The notes: generated by a model from the sequence alone, not told the origin. DNA of 64,000 bases from Tetmemena sp. SeJ-2015 (GCA_027382625.1 JAJKFJ010022070.1:212398-276397), one strand, 5' to 3'; shown: positions 1 to 11,234, counted from the first letter of the stretch. Numbers and translations are program-made.

Positions 1-118
1 GGACCTGCGTCATCAAGCACAATAATCATGGACAAATAACTAAGGGAGATAAGTTTATTTAATAAAAAACTTCATTTATAAAGATAGACTCAAAGCAAGT
101 TTCAGCAAGCAAGGAGAA

Positions 119-346
119 TCAATCAGGGTCAAGGATGAAATTTAATGTAAGGTTTTGAGAGTTAAAATTAAGGATTAAGTGAGGATTATAAATAACAGGC
201 TGAAAGTATTGATTTGCAGAAGATTCACTAGAGGCTACAGAACAGCTAATTGTTAAATCAATGCTCAGCAGGATCGACTTCAAATAATTAATTTCGGGGG
301 GAAAGTGGAACACTGAGACGAAGTCTAATGTAGTCGGGATAAACAT
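119..346 (-). CDS. Possible 3' segment of the upstream phosphatase-like locus, or a separate short gene
   Basis: This is a 75-codon open frame ending at TGA (119-121 on the + strand). It starts at Met 346 and is bounded upstream by an in-frame TGA. Its composition is protein-like, with hydrophobic patches and Asn/Ser-rich stretches, but I recognise no domain. Just upstream (about 410-540) a second open segment on the same strand contains a Leu-rich helix-like stretch (LRVLHSTLLNLIQ). The two could be the last coding pieces of the Gln-rich gene whose main frame stops at 557, joined by an intron or IES that I could not place. A small independent gene is the alternative. Confidence 0.3.
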   Translation of the reverse strand: MFIPTTLDFVSVFHFPPEINYLKSILLSIDLTISCSVASSESSANQYFQPVIYNPHLILNFNSQNLTLNFILDPD

Positions 347-556
347 AAGACTCTGACGATTTATGGATCACTACCAAGCAAAGGTAGAAGAGGAGAAAGC
401 TCATTGAATACTACAACAATATAGATTCTCTCTTCTAGCGGAATCAATAAAACTGAGTAATACTCTCAATTCTTCTTTTTCATTAGTTTGAATAAGGTTG
501 AGGAGAGTCGAGTGCAGAACTCGAAGCATTTAAAGGGATTATACATTTTTCTATAC

Positions 557-3500
557 TCATATTTTGAATAACTAAACTTCGAAGCATTATAAACAGGAGC
601 TATCTCTATTTTATTTTTCAATTTGATAAAATTATTTGCCTTTTGAAGATGATTGCTTTGCTGAATCTCCCATAGTAGCTTTAACTATCTTTCCAGTTCC
701 TGGAGAAGATGGCCTTGGATTTTAAGAACTTGGACGAGCATTTTTATTCTCAGCCATCATCAATCCGTGAGGCCCATTCTCATTTAATAAAACAAAGTGA
801 AAATTTTGTTAGCTACTGTTAGTTTCATTAGTGAAGCTCCCCTTTAAAATTGGCTTAGAACTGTTTGGTCTTTAGTTAGGACCGCCCATACCTCCAGCTC
901 CTCCAAGCTTCACTATTTAAGACTAGTTTATTTGCAGAGGGCCTTGTGATCCCATCTATCCGTTGCTAGGAGCGTTATTATCGAGAGCATTTTAGGTAGC
1001 TCTGATCGGACCGTTTCCTCTAAAGGAGTTCAACTTCACTCCACCAGAGGTCAAACCGCTAGCTTATTTTGAAGACCCAGATAGTTGACCTGCTCTGGCG
1101 CTTCCAAAGCCTGTTGTTTTCAGTCCATGAGATATCTGTTGAGCATTAAAAATAATGCCAATCCTTATAATCAAATTAAAATTGTAGCACCATATTATAA
1201 TATAACCAAGTCTGTTTTGCTAAGATTACTTAATTTGTTATTGAAGTTATTAGTACATGCTTTGAGCTCCTACATTTTGACCCTAAGAGCTGCCAGTGTT
1301 ATTCCCAGATATTTAATATCTATTATACTATACTTAGTTGGAGAGATTAGGACCTGATTAGCCTTAGAGCTAGTTAGATTGTGTAATAGGAGATTCACCT
1401 CTCTTCTTCTTCAAGCTTATTGAACCACTAAGATCAAAGCGAAATGAAAAACTTTAAACAAATTCAGATTGCTTGCTGAGGGTTGCTTTCCATTTCCATT
1501 AGAGTTAGCTTACTGGAAGTTATGAATCCTCTACCCTTGAGGAAAATTGTCAGAGTTTATCATTTAAGTGTTGTTTTAACTTGAAGAGCTCTAGTTTTGG
1601 TATTGCGAGGAGTTATTGACAGGTGTAATATTGTTTAGTCCGAGAGGATCCGCATCCCCTACAATATTTTAGGCAGGTCTTGCTGAGCCACTTCTTTGTT
1701 TCTAGATGCCTACTACTGATATTCCATTAGTGCTTTAAAGATTTTAAGGAGGATTTTGATTAGAGCCTTGGTTGAACTTAGAGCTAAGTTAGACCTACTG
1801 TGGATTAAAAGTTTGCTATACAGGTGCTTAGATCATTTGAATTCCTGGTTAGTTTTGAGTGGCTGAGTTTTGTAGTTAACCTCTTTGAGGGTAAGTTTAG
1901 GCAGCTGGATTACTTTTCGTGACTACTTGTGTCAAACCAGTTCCTTGAGATTATCTGAGCTGATTGTTCAAGCCATTAAGTGGAGGCTGCTATTGCTCTA
2001 ACTACAACTAACCTTCATTCAAAAGATTGCTAGGGTTACCAGAGAAAGCTCTGGAATTGTTCAAGCTCGAAGAAGGAGCACTCTACAGTTTTGAGGTGTT
2101 GCTAATTAGGTCGACAGGAGGCTGTATGTAAAAGTTGTTTATGTTATTGTTATTAATGATGTTGGTTACATTTGGTTAAACTTATTGAAGCTATGTTGAA
2201 GTGCTTACCTGTGTTTAGTGAGGGCCTACTGTAGTATTGCTCCCAAATTAAAACCAAATTTCATAATTAAGAAGAAATAGCAAATTGCTACTATGCAAGC
2301 TAATGAATTTTTCTTTGCTCTTCCAAATTCTTGCGCATGATTTCAGCACTAATCTGAGTAACTGGCTGATTTTATTGAGACAGACCTTGATTTCTAATGT
2401 TCTATCTTTGGATTACGCTTAGCTATGGCTGCTAATTCATCTAGGCTTGATCTTAAATCAGAAGTTAGCTTGGATTGACAATTTAAGCATTTGTGTATCT
2501 TTAAGGTTAGGACTAGATATTAGATTATGCGCCTGCTGCCCCATTATTGGATTAAGAGAGATTATTACTAAAGTTTGACTGGTTAGCTATATTATGAATT
2601 GCATTATATCTATTATCAAGTCGTTCAATATTGGTGCTAGGATTCATTTGAGGAACTGACATTTAAGAATGAGACTAATTTGGCTAGTTCTGATTTTAAT
2701 TGAGAGTTGCAGCAAGATTGTTGATTGACTTTAGCTAGAGAGATTGTCTATTGTTGTTTTGTTGTTATTGATGGTGTAAGATCTCATTGTTGAGCTCAGA
2801 TAAATCCTCAGAATGGACACTATCATCTATTTTGGGATGAAAATTTGGTGCTGCTAGTTATTACCTGCCAATTACCTAAGAAGTTGGTGGCGCTCTGTTA
2901 TCAAAAGATCCTCCTCCTGGCTGATATTGATTGCTTTAAGCAGTACTTAAATGAGGATTTGCAGAGTTAGCCTAGCGCTAGCTTCCTCCTTGACTGGATT
3001 ACTGATTAGACTGCTGACTTATTTGTTACTATAACTATTACGATAGTCTCAGGGGATTTTATTGCTAGTTGTTGAGGCTTTGCTACTATTATTGTAAATG
3101 ATTTACAGCTAGCTGTTAGCTGTTATGAATATGTGCAGGGGGTGGATTAGCGCCAATAGGAGCAGCTGTGTGAGATAAATTTTTGCCCATAGTCTCATTA
3201 TTGAGGTAGTAAATCGAAGGGAAGTGTTTCATCACCTAATTTTGGCAAATAGGAAATTTGATTGAGGATTTTAAGTCTTACGGATTTCTCAACCTATGTA
3301 TAGTGATATCTTCAATAACCTCTTTCAAGCACAAATCTTGCATTGGATCTCCCTCTTAACCCAAGAGCTCTCGACCTTGAGTAAATTCATCAATCCATCT
3401 TAACCTCTGATACATATATTAAGCTCAAAGAGATGAATCTTTTGTACAATAATTGATCTGATTAGGATTAATTGAGTCAATGAGAAGTGCGGGGTTGAAC

Positions 3501-5157
3501 TAAGCTATAGGACCCATCTATGCGTTGAGGAAAGTATTTCTTAAGAGAAGCTCTTCACTTTCTAGGAAGCAATTTTCTTGTGAGATTTCAGTCCATTTTT
3601 AAGTTTTGGGTCCGTTACCAGATTTATGAAGACGAGATTCATATGCACTAAGTTAGTGAATAAATGTGGCTCTGATCTCTAAATCAGGTCTTCGTGAGTT
3701 TAAGAATTCAAGTGTTGAACATATAGAAGTAATAAAATAAGCAATTTAAGAGTGTCTTGAGGAGCGACCATTTGTATTTTCGCATCAGGTAAGCAGCTAT
3801 CACACATGAAGATCTGCTTTACCCTCTTACAGAGTGATATTTAAAGTAATTGGGGGGGGGCCTTTCCTCGACAGTAAAATTTTATAATGAAAAAAAGTAA
3901 GTAAAAATATGTTTATAGGATAATTTTCGCTCCTTAATCTGATTCTTCCAATTATAGAGGCCTATTCGGACATCTGAGGCCTCAAATTTTAATCTTAATT
4001 CAGTCAGCTTGAGGTCAGCTGCACCTAAATATAATCTATATTTTTAGCTATTTTTTCGCTATTGTAAAATAAATTTAAAGCGCTGTTTTGAAATAGTGCA
4101 ATATTTTTACATGACAAAAATTTAAATTCATGAAAAAGGGGCTAATGTTTCAATTTTTCAGCTCTACTTCTTTGTGCTTATAGCTGAAGCATATTATGCT
4201 TTAAAAAATATTGCACTATTTCAAAACAGCGCTTTAAGAGAAGCTCTTCATTTCTAGGAAAAATTTTCTTATGAGATCTCAGTCCATTTTTATTTTAGGC
4301 CGTTACCAGATTTATGAAGACGAGATTCAAGCACTAATTAGTGAATAATTGTGGCTCGATTCTAAATCAGGTCGTCTTGAGTTTGAAGAATTCATGTTCA
4401 TATATATTGAAATAATTAATACTATATAAGCAATTTAATTCTTCACCATTTGTTTTTCATTATAAAGTATTTACTGTCGATGAAGACGCTTTCATCCCTC
4501 TTACAGAGTGATATTTAATGTAATTAATGAAAAAAGTGAACTAACACACTCTCAGCTTTTTGGAGTGCTCCATCTATGAAGTCGAAAATTTTATTGGTGG
4601 TCTCATCTTGAGCGTCAAATAGGATCTAGTTTTCTTAGTCAAGCCAGAAAAATGTTAGGTAAACCACTCCAATTGACTCCCAGTGGTTTGGCACTTGTTT
4701 ACCTGCACAGTTTACTACATGCGTCACTTTATTTGCCACCACGAATTCTAAATCCTAAACACACCATATTAAACTTCATCCTTAGTCGTAATCTTCAAAA
4801 GATAAACAGATTTAATTAAATTAATTATTAGATAGTATAATCATTCGTAGGTGGCTAATTATTAATCACTTAATAGCTTAGAAAATGGGACCACTAAGAA
4901 AATAAAAAGGCAACCGAAAAAGTTTAGCAAACTTACTTGTGCTGCAAACTCGTCTCCGATAAAAAGAGCATCTTTAATTTTGATAGCTCCTATCATATCT
5001 TCTTCCATCATGGGAGGAGGACCACTGTTTCACAACAATAATAATTAAATAGAAGCTAGTTGCTTTATTGTGAGTGGTTGGATGTGAGTTAGGATGGGTT
5101 GAACTAGTTAGTGGTGGGGGCGTGTTATTGTTGCTGCTGCTATAGCGACATAGCCAT
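557..5157 (-). CDS. Dual-specificity (pseudo)phosphatase with long Gln/Asn-rich tail, germline copy with IESs
   Basis: The start is ATG 5157, followed by a poly-Gln N-terminus encoded by CAG, CAA, TAA and TAG. The DSP domain begins with FIGDEFAAQ and DLEFVVANKVTHVVNCAGKQVP. It continues through the P-loop VHSVRGQSRS and helix KTLEFLNSRRPDLEIRA. A PTP P-loop is HCxxGxSR; here the catalytic Cys position reads Ser, so activity is doubtful (a STYX-like pseudophosphatase). The domain is assembled across pointers AAC (5027/5059), TCACT (3833/4535) and ACACT (3711/3751), plus a GT-AG intron near 4750-4935. From about 3420 down to 557 the gene encodes a low-complexity tail rich in Gln, Asn, Ser and Gly, with at least one more IES (AATTAA, 2246/2265) and an intron near 1450. 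Family membership is strong; the exact C-terminus is uncertain. Confidence 0.8.
2246..2270 (-). other. 19-bp IES, pointer TTAATT
   Basis: AATTAA (+ strand) at 2246-2251 and 2265-2270. Removal bypasses an in-frame TGA and joins two long open frames of the Gln-rich tail (..AISSQ to FGSNTTVG..). Confidence 0.75.
3711..3755 (-). other. 40-bp IES, pointer ACACT
   Basis: AGTGT (+ strand) at 3711-3715 and 3751-3755. Removal joins ..WSLLKTL to EFLNSRRPDL in frame. The excised piece has no GT-AG ends. Confidence 0.8.
3852..4236. mobile_element. Truncated foldback (MITE-like) element, right arm missing
   Basis: The left end (a run of G, then CCTTTCCTCGACAGTAAAAT) is nearly identical to the left end of the complete element at 62625. 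The ~215-bp arm and the central region are also recognisably related, including CTGAAAAATTG and CATTAG in the centre. The element stops at the inner hairpin (4236), where the decayed coding copy begins, so the right inverted arm is lost. No target-site duplication can be assigned. Confidence 0.7.
4074..4237. repeat. Perfect 34-35 bp inverted repeat (hairpin) inside the truncated element
   Basis: The arm at 4074-4108 (TTTAAAGCGCTGTTTTGAAA and onward) is the exact reverse complement of 4203-4237, with a ~94-bp loop. Perfect arms of this length inside an otherwise decayed element suggest recent origin or maintenance by conversion. Confidence 0.85.
5027..5061 (-). other. IES, pointer AAC
   Basis: Direct repeat GTT (+ strand) at 5027-5029 and 5059-5061. 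Removing 32 bp joins the poly-Gln N-terminal frame to the Pro-rich segment just before FIGDEFAAQ. The retained sequence runs into a TGA before the phosphatase domain. Confidence 0.6.
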
Positions 5158-5218
5158 TATTTTATTACTTTTAATAATTAAGAATCTCAAAACTGCAACT
5201 GCCTTTGTATTTGACTAT

Positions 5219-5692
5219 ATGCAATACCATCGCAATTTAATTCATCACGAAATATTCTAAACAATATTTCGAGAGTACAAAAGGCAAACCAAGACTTAGA
5301 AGTGCTAGTCCTGCGGGCTCTAATGCAAATAACAATTCGTAAACAAGTAATGCAGGTGCTCAAAACAACAATTCCTCTGGAACTGCTTTCTTTTTAAATT
5401 TTCATCTATATTAAGAGAGTTTTTAACATTCTTGAGTAAAAATGTAGCCAAGATATCAGCTGTAGCCAGTAACACTGCCAAGTAAATAGCCTCATCACTT
5501 GGAGGCAGACTCTAAGGAGTGATAGGTACCGCCCCAGGTGGAGCCAGCAAGCACGTTCCCTAACTTTATATGCGTGGTTATTCTCCTTCTAAGCCCAAGT
5601 GGAAGAATATAATATAACTTTTTAGAATTGAGAGAGTGAGTGTGGCATAATTTTATTTCAAATTTTCCATTAAGGAACCGATGAGTTTTTGA
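5219..5692 (+). CDS. Small protein of unknown function, two IESs
   Basis: The start is ATG 5219 and the stop is TGA 5690-5692. Removing the IES between pointers CAATA (5222/5262) gives MQYFESTKGKPRLRSASPAG followed by an Asn/Ser-rich linker. Removing the second (TTTTTAA, 5391/5420) joins the linker to an amphipathic Ala/Ser-rich segment (LSKNVAKISAVASNTAKQ, then IASSLGGRLQGVIG) and a basic C-terminus. I recognise no family. A frame without excision is also open through part of this region but is Cys/Gln-rich and implausible. The gene diverges from the phosphatase gene (62 bp between start codons). Confidence 0.6.
5222..5266 (+). other. 40-bp IES, pointer CAATA
   Basis: CAATA at 5222-5226 and 5262-5266, starting one codon after the ATG. 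Removal gives a continuous Ser/Asn/Gly-rich reading frame. Confidence 0.7.
5391..5426 (+). other. 29-bp IES, pointer TTTTTAA
   Basis: TTTTTAA at 5391-5397 and 5420-5426. Removal avoids an in-frame TGA and joins ..SSGTAFF to LTFLSKNVAK. Confidence 0.75.
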
Positions 5693-5954
5693 GATTACAT
5701 TTCTCACAAAACTTCGCTTAATATACTTAAATTATACAACCTTGAGATCACTAGGTCTTTATTTTCACTATAAAATAATTTTTCGATTACTTCAATAAGC
5801 TAAGTGTAAATTAGTAAGTTTGCTAATTGGATGTCTTAAAGTTAAAAATTTAGAATAATTTACCAAATCAATTATTAACTATCAAAAAACCATAATTAGG
5901 TATTTTTATTCAGACTATTGTTTATTTGTTGGATAGTAATAGAACTATCTCAAA

Positions 5955-6836
5955 ATGGAAAGCACCGACAAGGATAACACTACAGCCCAAACTCAAGAAG
6001 AAGAAGTCGATATCATCGATTTCTCTCAGGCTGAAAAGACTATAGCAAAATTTTAAGTTTATCAACATAGAATTCTATGATAACTATCTAGAGTTAATTT
6101 ATTATTATTATTTATTCTTTAAAAAAGGGGTTTAAGAAAACCAAAAAGAAGAAGACCAAGAAGTCAAAGACTGCTAATGCCGCACAAGAAGCGGCCACTG
6201 AAGACTAGTCAGACAGTAAGAATTTCATTCAGAAAACTTGCTATTTATTTTTGAAAGCGAGATTCTGATTCCTGAATTTATTACCTCTTTTTCAGTGTCT
6301 TTAAATAATTCATTATAGAAAAGGTTAGTCTACTTAACACAGAAGGCCACCTAGAGTACAACTATCAGGATATGCTAGATCGCATTTCAAAGCTCCTTAA
6401 GGACAAGAATCCTCAACTTGCTGAGTCCTCTAAGAGCAAGAAGAATGAAGATCCCCATGTAGTGAGACTCGGTACAACCAAGACTGCTTGGATTAACTTC
6501 GACTCTTGCGTGCAAGCTATGGAGCGCAAGCACGAGCACGTTCTGAGTTACATCGCTACTGAGTTGGGAGTGGAGTGCGTGCTCTCTCAAGAGAACAACC
6601 TCATCATTCAGAGTAATGTTATGGCTAAGAAAGTTGAAGGTCTCTATAAGCGCTATATGGAGCAGTATGTGCGTTGCGGCAACTGCAGAGGCTACTCTAC
6701 TAAACTCGAGAGAGACCCCTCCACACGTCTCTATGTACTCGAATGCAAGCAGTGTGGAGCTACTCGCTCAACCGCAGCAATCAAGGCTGGTTTCCAAGCA
6801 GTCAGAAGAGGAGAAAGAGCCAGAGCAAGGCAGTGA
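5955..6836 (+). CDS. Translation initiation factor eIF2 subunit beta
   Basis: The beta subunit of eIF2 binds eIF5/eIF2B and contributes to start-codon selection in the ternary complex. There are three exons (5955-6056, 6128-6215, 6319-6836) and two GT-AG introns, giving about 235 aa. The N-terminus carries the expected Lys-rich block (KKTKKKKTKKSK). The core HLEYNYQDMLDRISKLLKDK and the ELGVE and KVEGLYKRYMEQYVRC segments match the family. The C4 zinc finger is CGNC..CKQC, followed by the conserved end of the family. It is shorter than animal eIF2-beta because the N-terminal region has fewer Lys blocks. Codon use in exon 3 is strongly biased, consistent with high expression. I see no IES. Confidence 0.95.
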
Positions 6837-7126
6837 GCTACCTTTATAATTAACCCCACTCAAGCTTCAATAAATTTGCTAAAATTTAAGTTTTCTCAAA
6901 ATTCTTGTTGTAATATTAATCAATGATTGATAAGAGTAATATATAGTGGAAAGGAGGATTTAGTTAAGTGATAAAATGGTAGCTTGAACATTATAGTGTA
7001 AATACCAAAATGAAAGAGTATTTCCGTTCTTATTAAATATTTAATCACCGATCAGCCTAAATTTAGTGAGGGAGCTTTTAATAAGGCCTTGCTAAATAAT
7101 CTAAATATGGAAATTGGTTGAGAGTG

Positions 7127-9473
7127 TCAGAGCTTGTTTAGAATCTCAAGCTTGGCTTTAATAGACTCGACCAAGAGATCATTAACTTGCTGGCTATCAT
7201 CCATCCAGAGCGAAGATTCGCCCACTCCATAAGACATTGGATTCCTTTCATATTTATTCAGTTGCTCTAGTCTCTTAGCTCTTTCCTCTAACTTCAGTGA
7301 CTCTTGTTTTATCTTATCTAACTTCTCTCTAGTATCAAGTCTATCGCTGCTTATGATAGAAAATAATAGCTAAATTTGGTGATTTTTATAGATGATTCTA
7401 TTCCACTTTCTATTAACGTTTAATAAATTGGTATATTCACCACTAGGCCCATGCAACTGATTTTCTTAATTTTCCATTTTGAGTTTTGAAGCTTCCTCTT
7501 TCTATCTCTTTCTAGCAATCTTTGCCTTTACTTCACTAAGATAGTCTTTATACTGTGGCTTTGGGCCGGAGTATTCATCTTTTCTGGCCAAGTCAAGTCT
7601 ATGATGCTTGTTAGCCTATTTATTCGCTTTTGTCGTCTTTGGGAAGGGACTTTTCTTAAGGGGAGATTCTGAAATACTTATTTAAAGTAGAGCCTCTGGT
7701 GAGGACTCACCCTCTCTTCTATTTTATTTATTGCGCTTGAGAGCGCTAGTTGACTAAGAGACGTTGTCATTATAAACTTAATTCGAAGACTCGGAATATC
7801 TGAGAGCTGAAGGATTTTGGAAGTTGTCACCAGAGCGTTAATTAGCGAGGCCTTTCACTCTATTATCAATTAGAAGGGTGTCTTCGTTGCCTGAAAATAT
7901 CTTTTGAGACTTTCTAGATTTTGTAGGGATTGGAGGTAGCTTCGACTACTAGTAGGTCTGTTTAAAAATAGATAGTGAAGTTGTTGCTTGTTGGGCTGCT
8001 GGACTGACTTAGCCATTTTAAGCTCATTACTCTCAAACTCTGGATCTTCCTCATCCATGCGTACATTATTATTATAGAATTTGATTTATTGTTAGCTGCG
8101 GGAGTGGCCTCTTCTGTGCTTAGTGCTCCAGGCTCCCATTTTTGGAGAGCCTTTCATATTTAGCATAAAAATAAACTCACTTAAATGTATTAGCGGCTTA
8201 GATGGTGTTCGGGCTTGGTTCAAATTCAAATTTCTGGCAATCTAACTTTTATCCCTATAGTTTACATTAAATAGATTATTATTTAAACTATAATTTAATA
8301 AAAGTTCATACTGAACCCACTCTCATTAACTCCATCATTTATTATAATGAAATAAGGAATAGGGTTTATCATTTTCCAGTCCATAATTTTGATTAGAGGG
8401 ACTATGCCTTTTTTATCCTGGACTTGGGAAAGCTACCTCAGACAGCAGCTTAGAATATTATTTGGATTTGTATATAAATTTGAGCTTTGCCTGATGCCGA
8501 TCCCTCTAAATTTAAAATTCTGTGGGCTTTTTCATCATTTCCTGAAATGAAGATCAATGAATTAAAATGAATTTTAAAGAGTGTAGTGGGTAAATCTTTT
8601 TAACTAGATTAAGTTAATGGCGTTCAGGACTTAATTATTCAATCTTTTTCTTGAAATTATGGTCCTAATACCAATAGATAAGATTTAAAAAGTTATTTAT
8701 AACCATTTGTGGACTTTGTCTTGATGATCCTTAAGTTCATTTAAGGAAATGCTTTTAGCTTGGGCTTTCTTTAGTTCAATTAGGTTCTTGATTTTTTCTT
8801 ATTCTGGAAGGACCTACTCCTCTAAGAATTTGCCTTCCATTTACTTGAACAAACAAAATAGATTTTTAAAAAAATGAAGTCACACAATAATTTGAACAAA
8901 GGGACTGGAGGCTTCATTGCTTTTAGTCTTTTGAGTCTGCGCTTATGCTCCTCTAAAGGTAGCAGCTTATATTTATTTGCATGGTTTGAAAGTACTAAAT
9001 GCTAGTGATTATTGAATGGAACAAGGGCCTGAGAACCCTCGTTTGAATTCATCATCTCATTTGGCGTATGAGATTTTTCTATCAGACTTTTCATTTAAAT
9101 AATTGAACACTCATATATGGACTCTGATTGGGTTTGAGATTGTGGAATCCACTCAGATCATCTAAATTTAGATTGATATTGGGAGTGATTCCTGCAGTTT
9201 AGGACAATATCTCAATCCATTTATAAATTAATTTGTTGCTAAAATGTATTACTGATTTAATTCTAAACACTCTAAGAGGGTGGAAGCATCAAAAATTGAC
9301 TTTCTGTGGATCCAATTTTTTCATATTTTTTCCTCTTCTACTCAGAATATGACCTCTTCGCTAACTCTATTTGATTCTTCAAATTTTAGTGTCTCTATAA
9401 GTCTCTTTGCAGCTTTAGCCTCCTTTCCTTTTTCATCTTCTGAACAAATTACTTGCATTTTTATTTCATTCAT
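7127..9473 (-). CDS. Hypothetical charged coiled-coil protein, several IESs/introns
   Basis: The start is ATG 9473 (MNEIKMQVICSEDEKGK) and the stop is TGA at 7127-7129. Open pieces on one strand form a consistent series. They comprise an N-terminal helical segment, KNWIHRKSIFDASTLLECLE, a basic stretch (EEHKRRLKRLKAMKPPVP) and a coiled coil (EKIKNLIELKKAQAKSI). A Ser/Pro-rich middle and a C-terminal coiled coil (REKLDKIKQESLKLEERAKR) follow. The C-terminus ends VNDLLVESIKAKLEILNKL. At least six frame changes occur; one fits an 11-bp IES (pointer AATC, 7917/7928). I know no function for it; the mixture of coiled coils and basic low-complexity is common in ciliate cytoskeletal proteins, but that is inference. 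Confidence 0.65.
7917..7931 (-). other. 11-bp IES, pointer AATC
   Basis: GATT (+ strand) at 7917-7920 and 7928-7931. Removing 11 bp moves the N-terminal frame into the long downstream frame (..SQKIFSGNEDTLLIDNRVKG). Confidence 0.5.
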
Positions 9474-9480
9474 TTACAAT

Positions 9481-9640
9481 TATAGTAAAGTAAAGTAAAG
9501 TAAAATTTTAGGAATATACCCTTTAATTTTTAATTTTAAATTTTTCTTAAACAGCAGCCTCCTTTCTTTTCACTATTAACAGAATCATTCATTATCTATG
9601 TACATTTATTTAAATTACAAATTATATTTTTGTTAGAGGA
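9481..9640. other. Intergenic, short TAAAG tandem repeat
   Basis: Four TAAAG-like units at about 9484-9505 lie just upstream of the 9473 start. The rest is AT-rich with no coding signal before the 3' end of the neighbouring gene at 9585. Confidence 0.6.
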
Positions 9641-11234
9641 GTTTCTCACGCTCCAAAGGGTTCAGATCATCATCTCCAACTAGAAGCTCAATATCTAAAT
9701 AGCCTTTCAAATCCTCGCTCATTTAATAATATTACTAGGTATCAGCAGCGCCACCATCATTGGGATTATCCCTCGTAGCATTATTTAACTCCTAGATGGG
9801 AGGAGTCTAATTCTGCTATGCATGAGGAATAGAGTAAGGAACGAGAGCAAAAAAAAGTATAAGGAGGACAAATGTTAATTAGTTTGAGAGCATAATGAGT
9901 AGTCACTAAAGTCTAACTGCCCGAACTCTCCTTCCCTTTTTAGTGCGCCGCAGAATTATCTTACAAATTCTACTATTAAGAATATTCCTAATCATGTTCA
10001 TTCTAGGGATAATTGATTTCCATTCTAGGCTGTGGACTATGACTTTAAGTACCATCATTCCTTCTATGAGAAGCTATTGTGGTCAGAAACCTAAATTTAA
10101 GAGCATATATATTATACCTATAAAATCTAAATTAATCTTCCTTATCTGAAGTAGGGGCTACCACGCTTTAAGTGAGGCTTTTGCCATCAAGCATAACTCT
10201 AAAATTATCCTTGATCTCCGTATAATGTCCAGGACCCACAGCCCAATTTTAGCTTTTTAATACTTTGACTCCCCGCGTATCATTTCTATTCCCCTAGTTA
10301 TTATAAGGCATAATAATTTAAGTTATTTGGTGTAGATGAGCTCACAAGAGTAGGAAGATTATGCTTTCTCAAAATTAAAGAGGGAGCTGCATCCTTGAAA
10401 TTAGTTATATCGTGTTTAACTTTCTTCAACTATTCCTCCTAAATGAAGATATTAGAATGCGGAAACTTAAGCTTTTTGTAAGGATAAAATTTGCAACGAA
10501 GAATCCAATAACACCAATAACCGACAGTAGTTAGAAATTAGATAAGGAAGAATAATACTACCGCCTTCAAGAAGGAGTGAATCATTGGAAATTTAAAATC
10601 TGCTTTGAATTTGAAGCAGATAGCTAAGCAGCCTGGAGTAATATATTTTTGACTTACAAGTGTGAGTTTCTTTTCCAGTTTCTCGTTTATCAGATGACTG
10701 TAGATTAAAAGCTTTTGCTACTTGCTTAATCTCTTCTTTTTGAACAGCTCCCCTCTATTTCTCAAATCATCTTTCAGCATTTGCAAGTTACCCTCTGCAA
10801 TATCAACGTCTAAAATATTTTGAGATCATAAATAATTTAATGTCTACATTAAGCAGAGATTATTCTAGGGCTTGCGTGAGAAGAGTAGAGACGATCTATA
10901 GAAAGTTTGTAAGCTGACGCAGCAAAGTCAGAATTATATTTGAAGTACCTGCTAAACTTCGGCAGATGGCTTAAGTTGCTAGTACATTTCCTTGAGATAA
11001 ATTTAGGTTGTCTTGACCGCCCTTCTCATGTTTTCAGGCTACTTTTGGGTATTATCAGGCCCAACACTCAAAATATAGAATCTTTTAACTCTTTCATGAG
11101 GGAAGTTGACTGGCTGACGTAATAATTTGATTTAATGGGTGCATTTGATTCGTGACTTGACTTGCGTTAGTTTGAGCAGCTATCATTTCATTTACTAAAT
11201 GATCATGCGATCTACTCTCATTAAACTGGCTCAT
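9585..11234 (-). CDS. Single-pass membrane protein, unknown function
   Basis: The start is ATG 11234 (MSQFNESRSHDHLVNEMIAA) and the stop is TGA 9585-9587. Pieces in order: an Asn/Gln-rich N-terminus, then KPSAEVQQ and a helix-rich region (MLKDDLRNRGELFKKKRL). Next comes one hydrophobic segment (KAVVLFFLIQFLTTVGYWC). A GPGHYTEIKDNFRVMLDGKS module follows and then a long disordered Gln/Asn/Ser tail. A GCTCTC pointer (9843/9886) removes a 43-bp IES in the tail. I cannot place it in a family. It shares a ~220-bp bidirectional upstream region with the Yip1-like gene. Confidence 0.6.
9843..9891 (-). other. 43-bp IES, pointer GCTCTC
   Basis: GAGAGC (+ strand) at 9843-9848 and 9886-9891. Removal joins ..LVTTHYAL to VPYSIPHAQQ in one frame. 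Confidence 0.75.

Larger units (their letters stand above)
3541..4520. repeat. Direct duplication of a coding segment, one copy decayed
   Basis: 3541-3850 and 4232-4520 align along their whole length. Shared landmarks are AGAGAAGCTCTTC at one end, GATTTATGAAGACGAGATTC in the middle and CCCTCTTACAGAGTGATATTTAA at the other end (listed in parts; the last spans about 3823-3845 and 4495-4518). The 3541 copy encodes the phosphatase helix and following residues openly. The 4232 copy has several 1-2 bp indels and an early TGA. The copies flank the truncated foldback element. Confidence 0.8.
3833..4539 (-). other. Composite ~0.7 kb IES with truncated foldback element and decayed MDS copy
   Basis: The pointer TCACT (AGTGA on the + strand) lies at 4535-4539, 4507-4511 and 3833-3837. 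Joining the outer pair fuses ..ESVLVH to SVRGQSRS, rebuilding the phosphatase P-loop in frame. The excised segment holds, on the + strand, a truncated foldback element (3852-4236) and a degenerate copy (4232-4520) of the next coding segment (3541-3837). The short interval 4507-4539 alone would be a 28-bp IES for the decayed copy, which suggests the ancestral arrangement. Confidence 0.75.

Noticed and set aside
4460..4500. Apparent remnant of the foldback right terminus (CATTATAAAGTATTTACTGTCGA) inside the decayed coding copy
   Set aside because: It aligns in register with the intact coding copy, so the resemblance to the element end may be coincidental divergence. It is not called as an element boundary.
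5495..5707. 70-aa minus-strand ORF
   Set aside because: It is antisense to the C-terminal half of the small plus-strand gene, which stays in frame across two IESs.
9280..9498. 72-aa Ser/Phe-rich plus-strand ORF
   Set aside because: It is antisense to the N-terminus (MNEIKMQVICSEDEKGK..) of the minus-strand gene starting at 9473.
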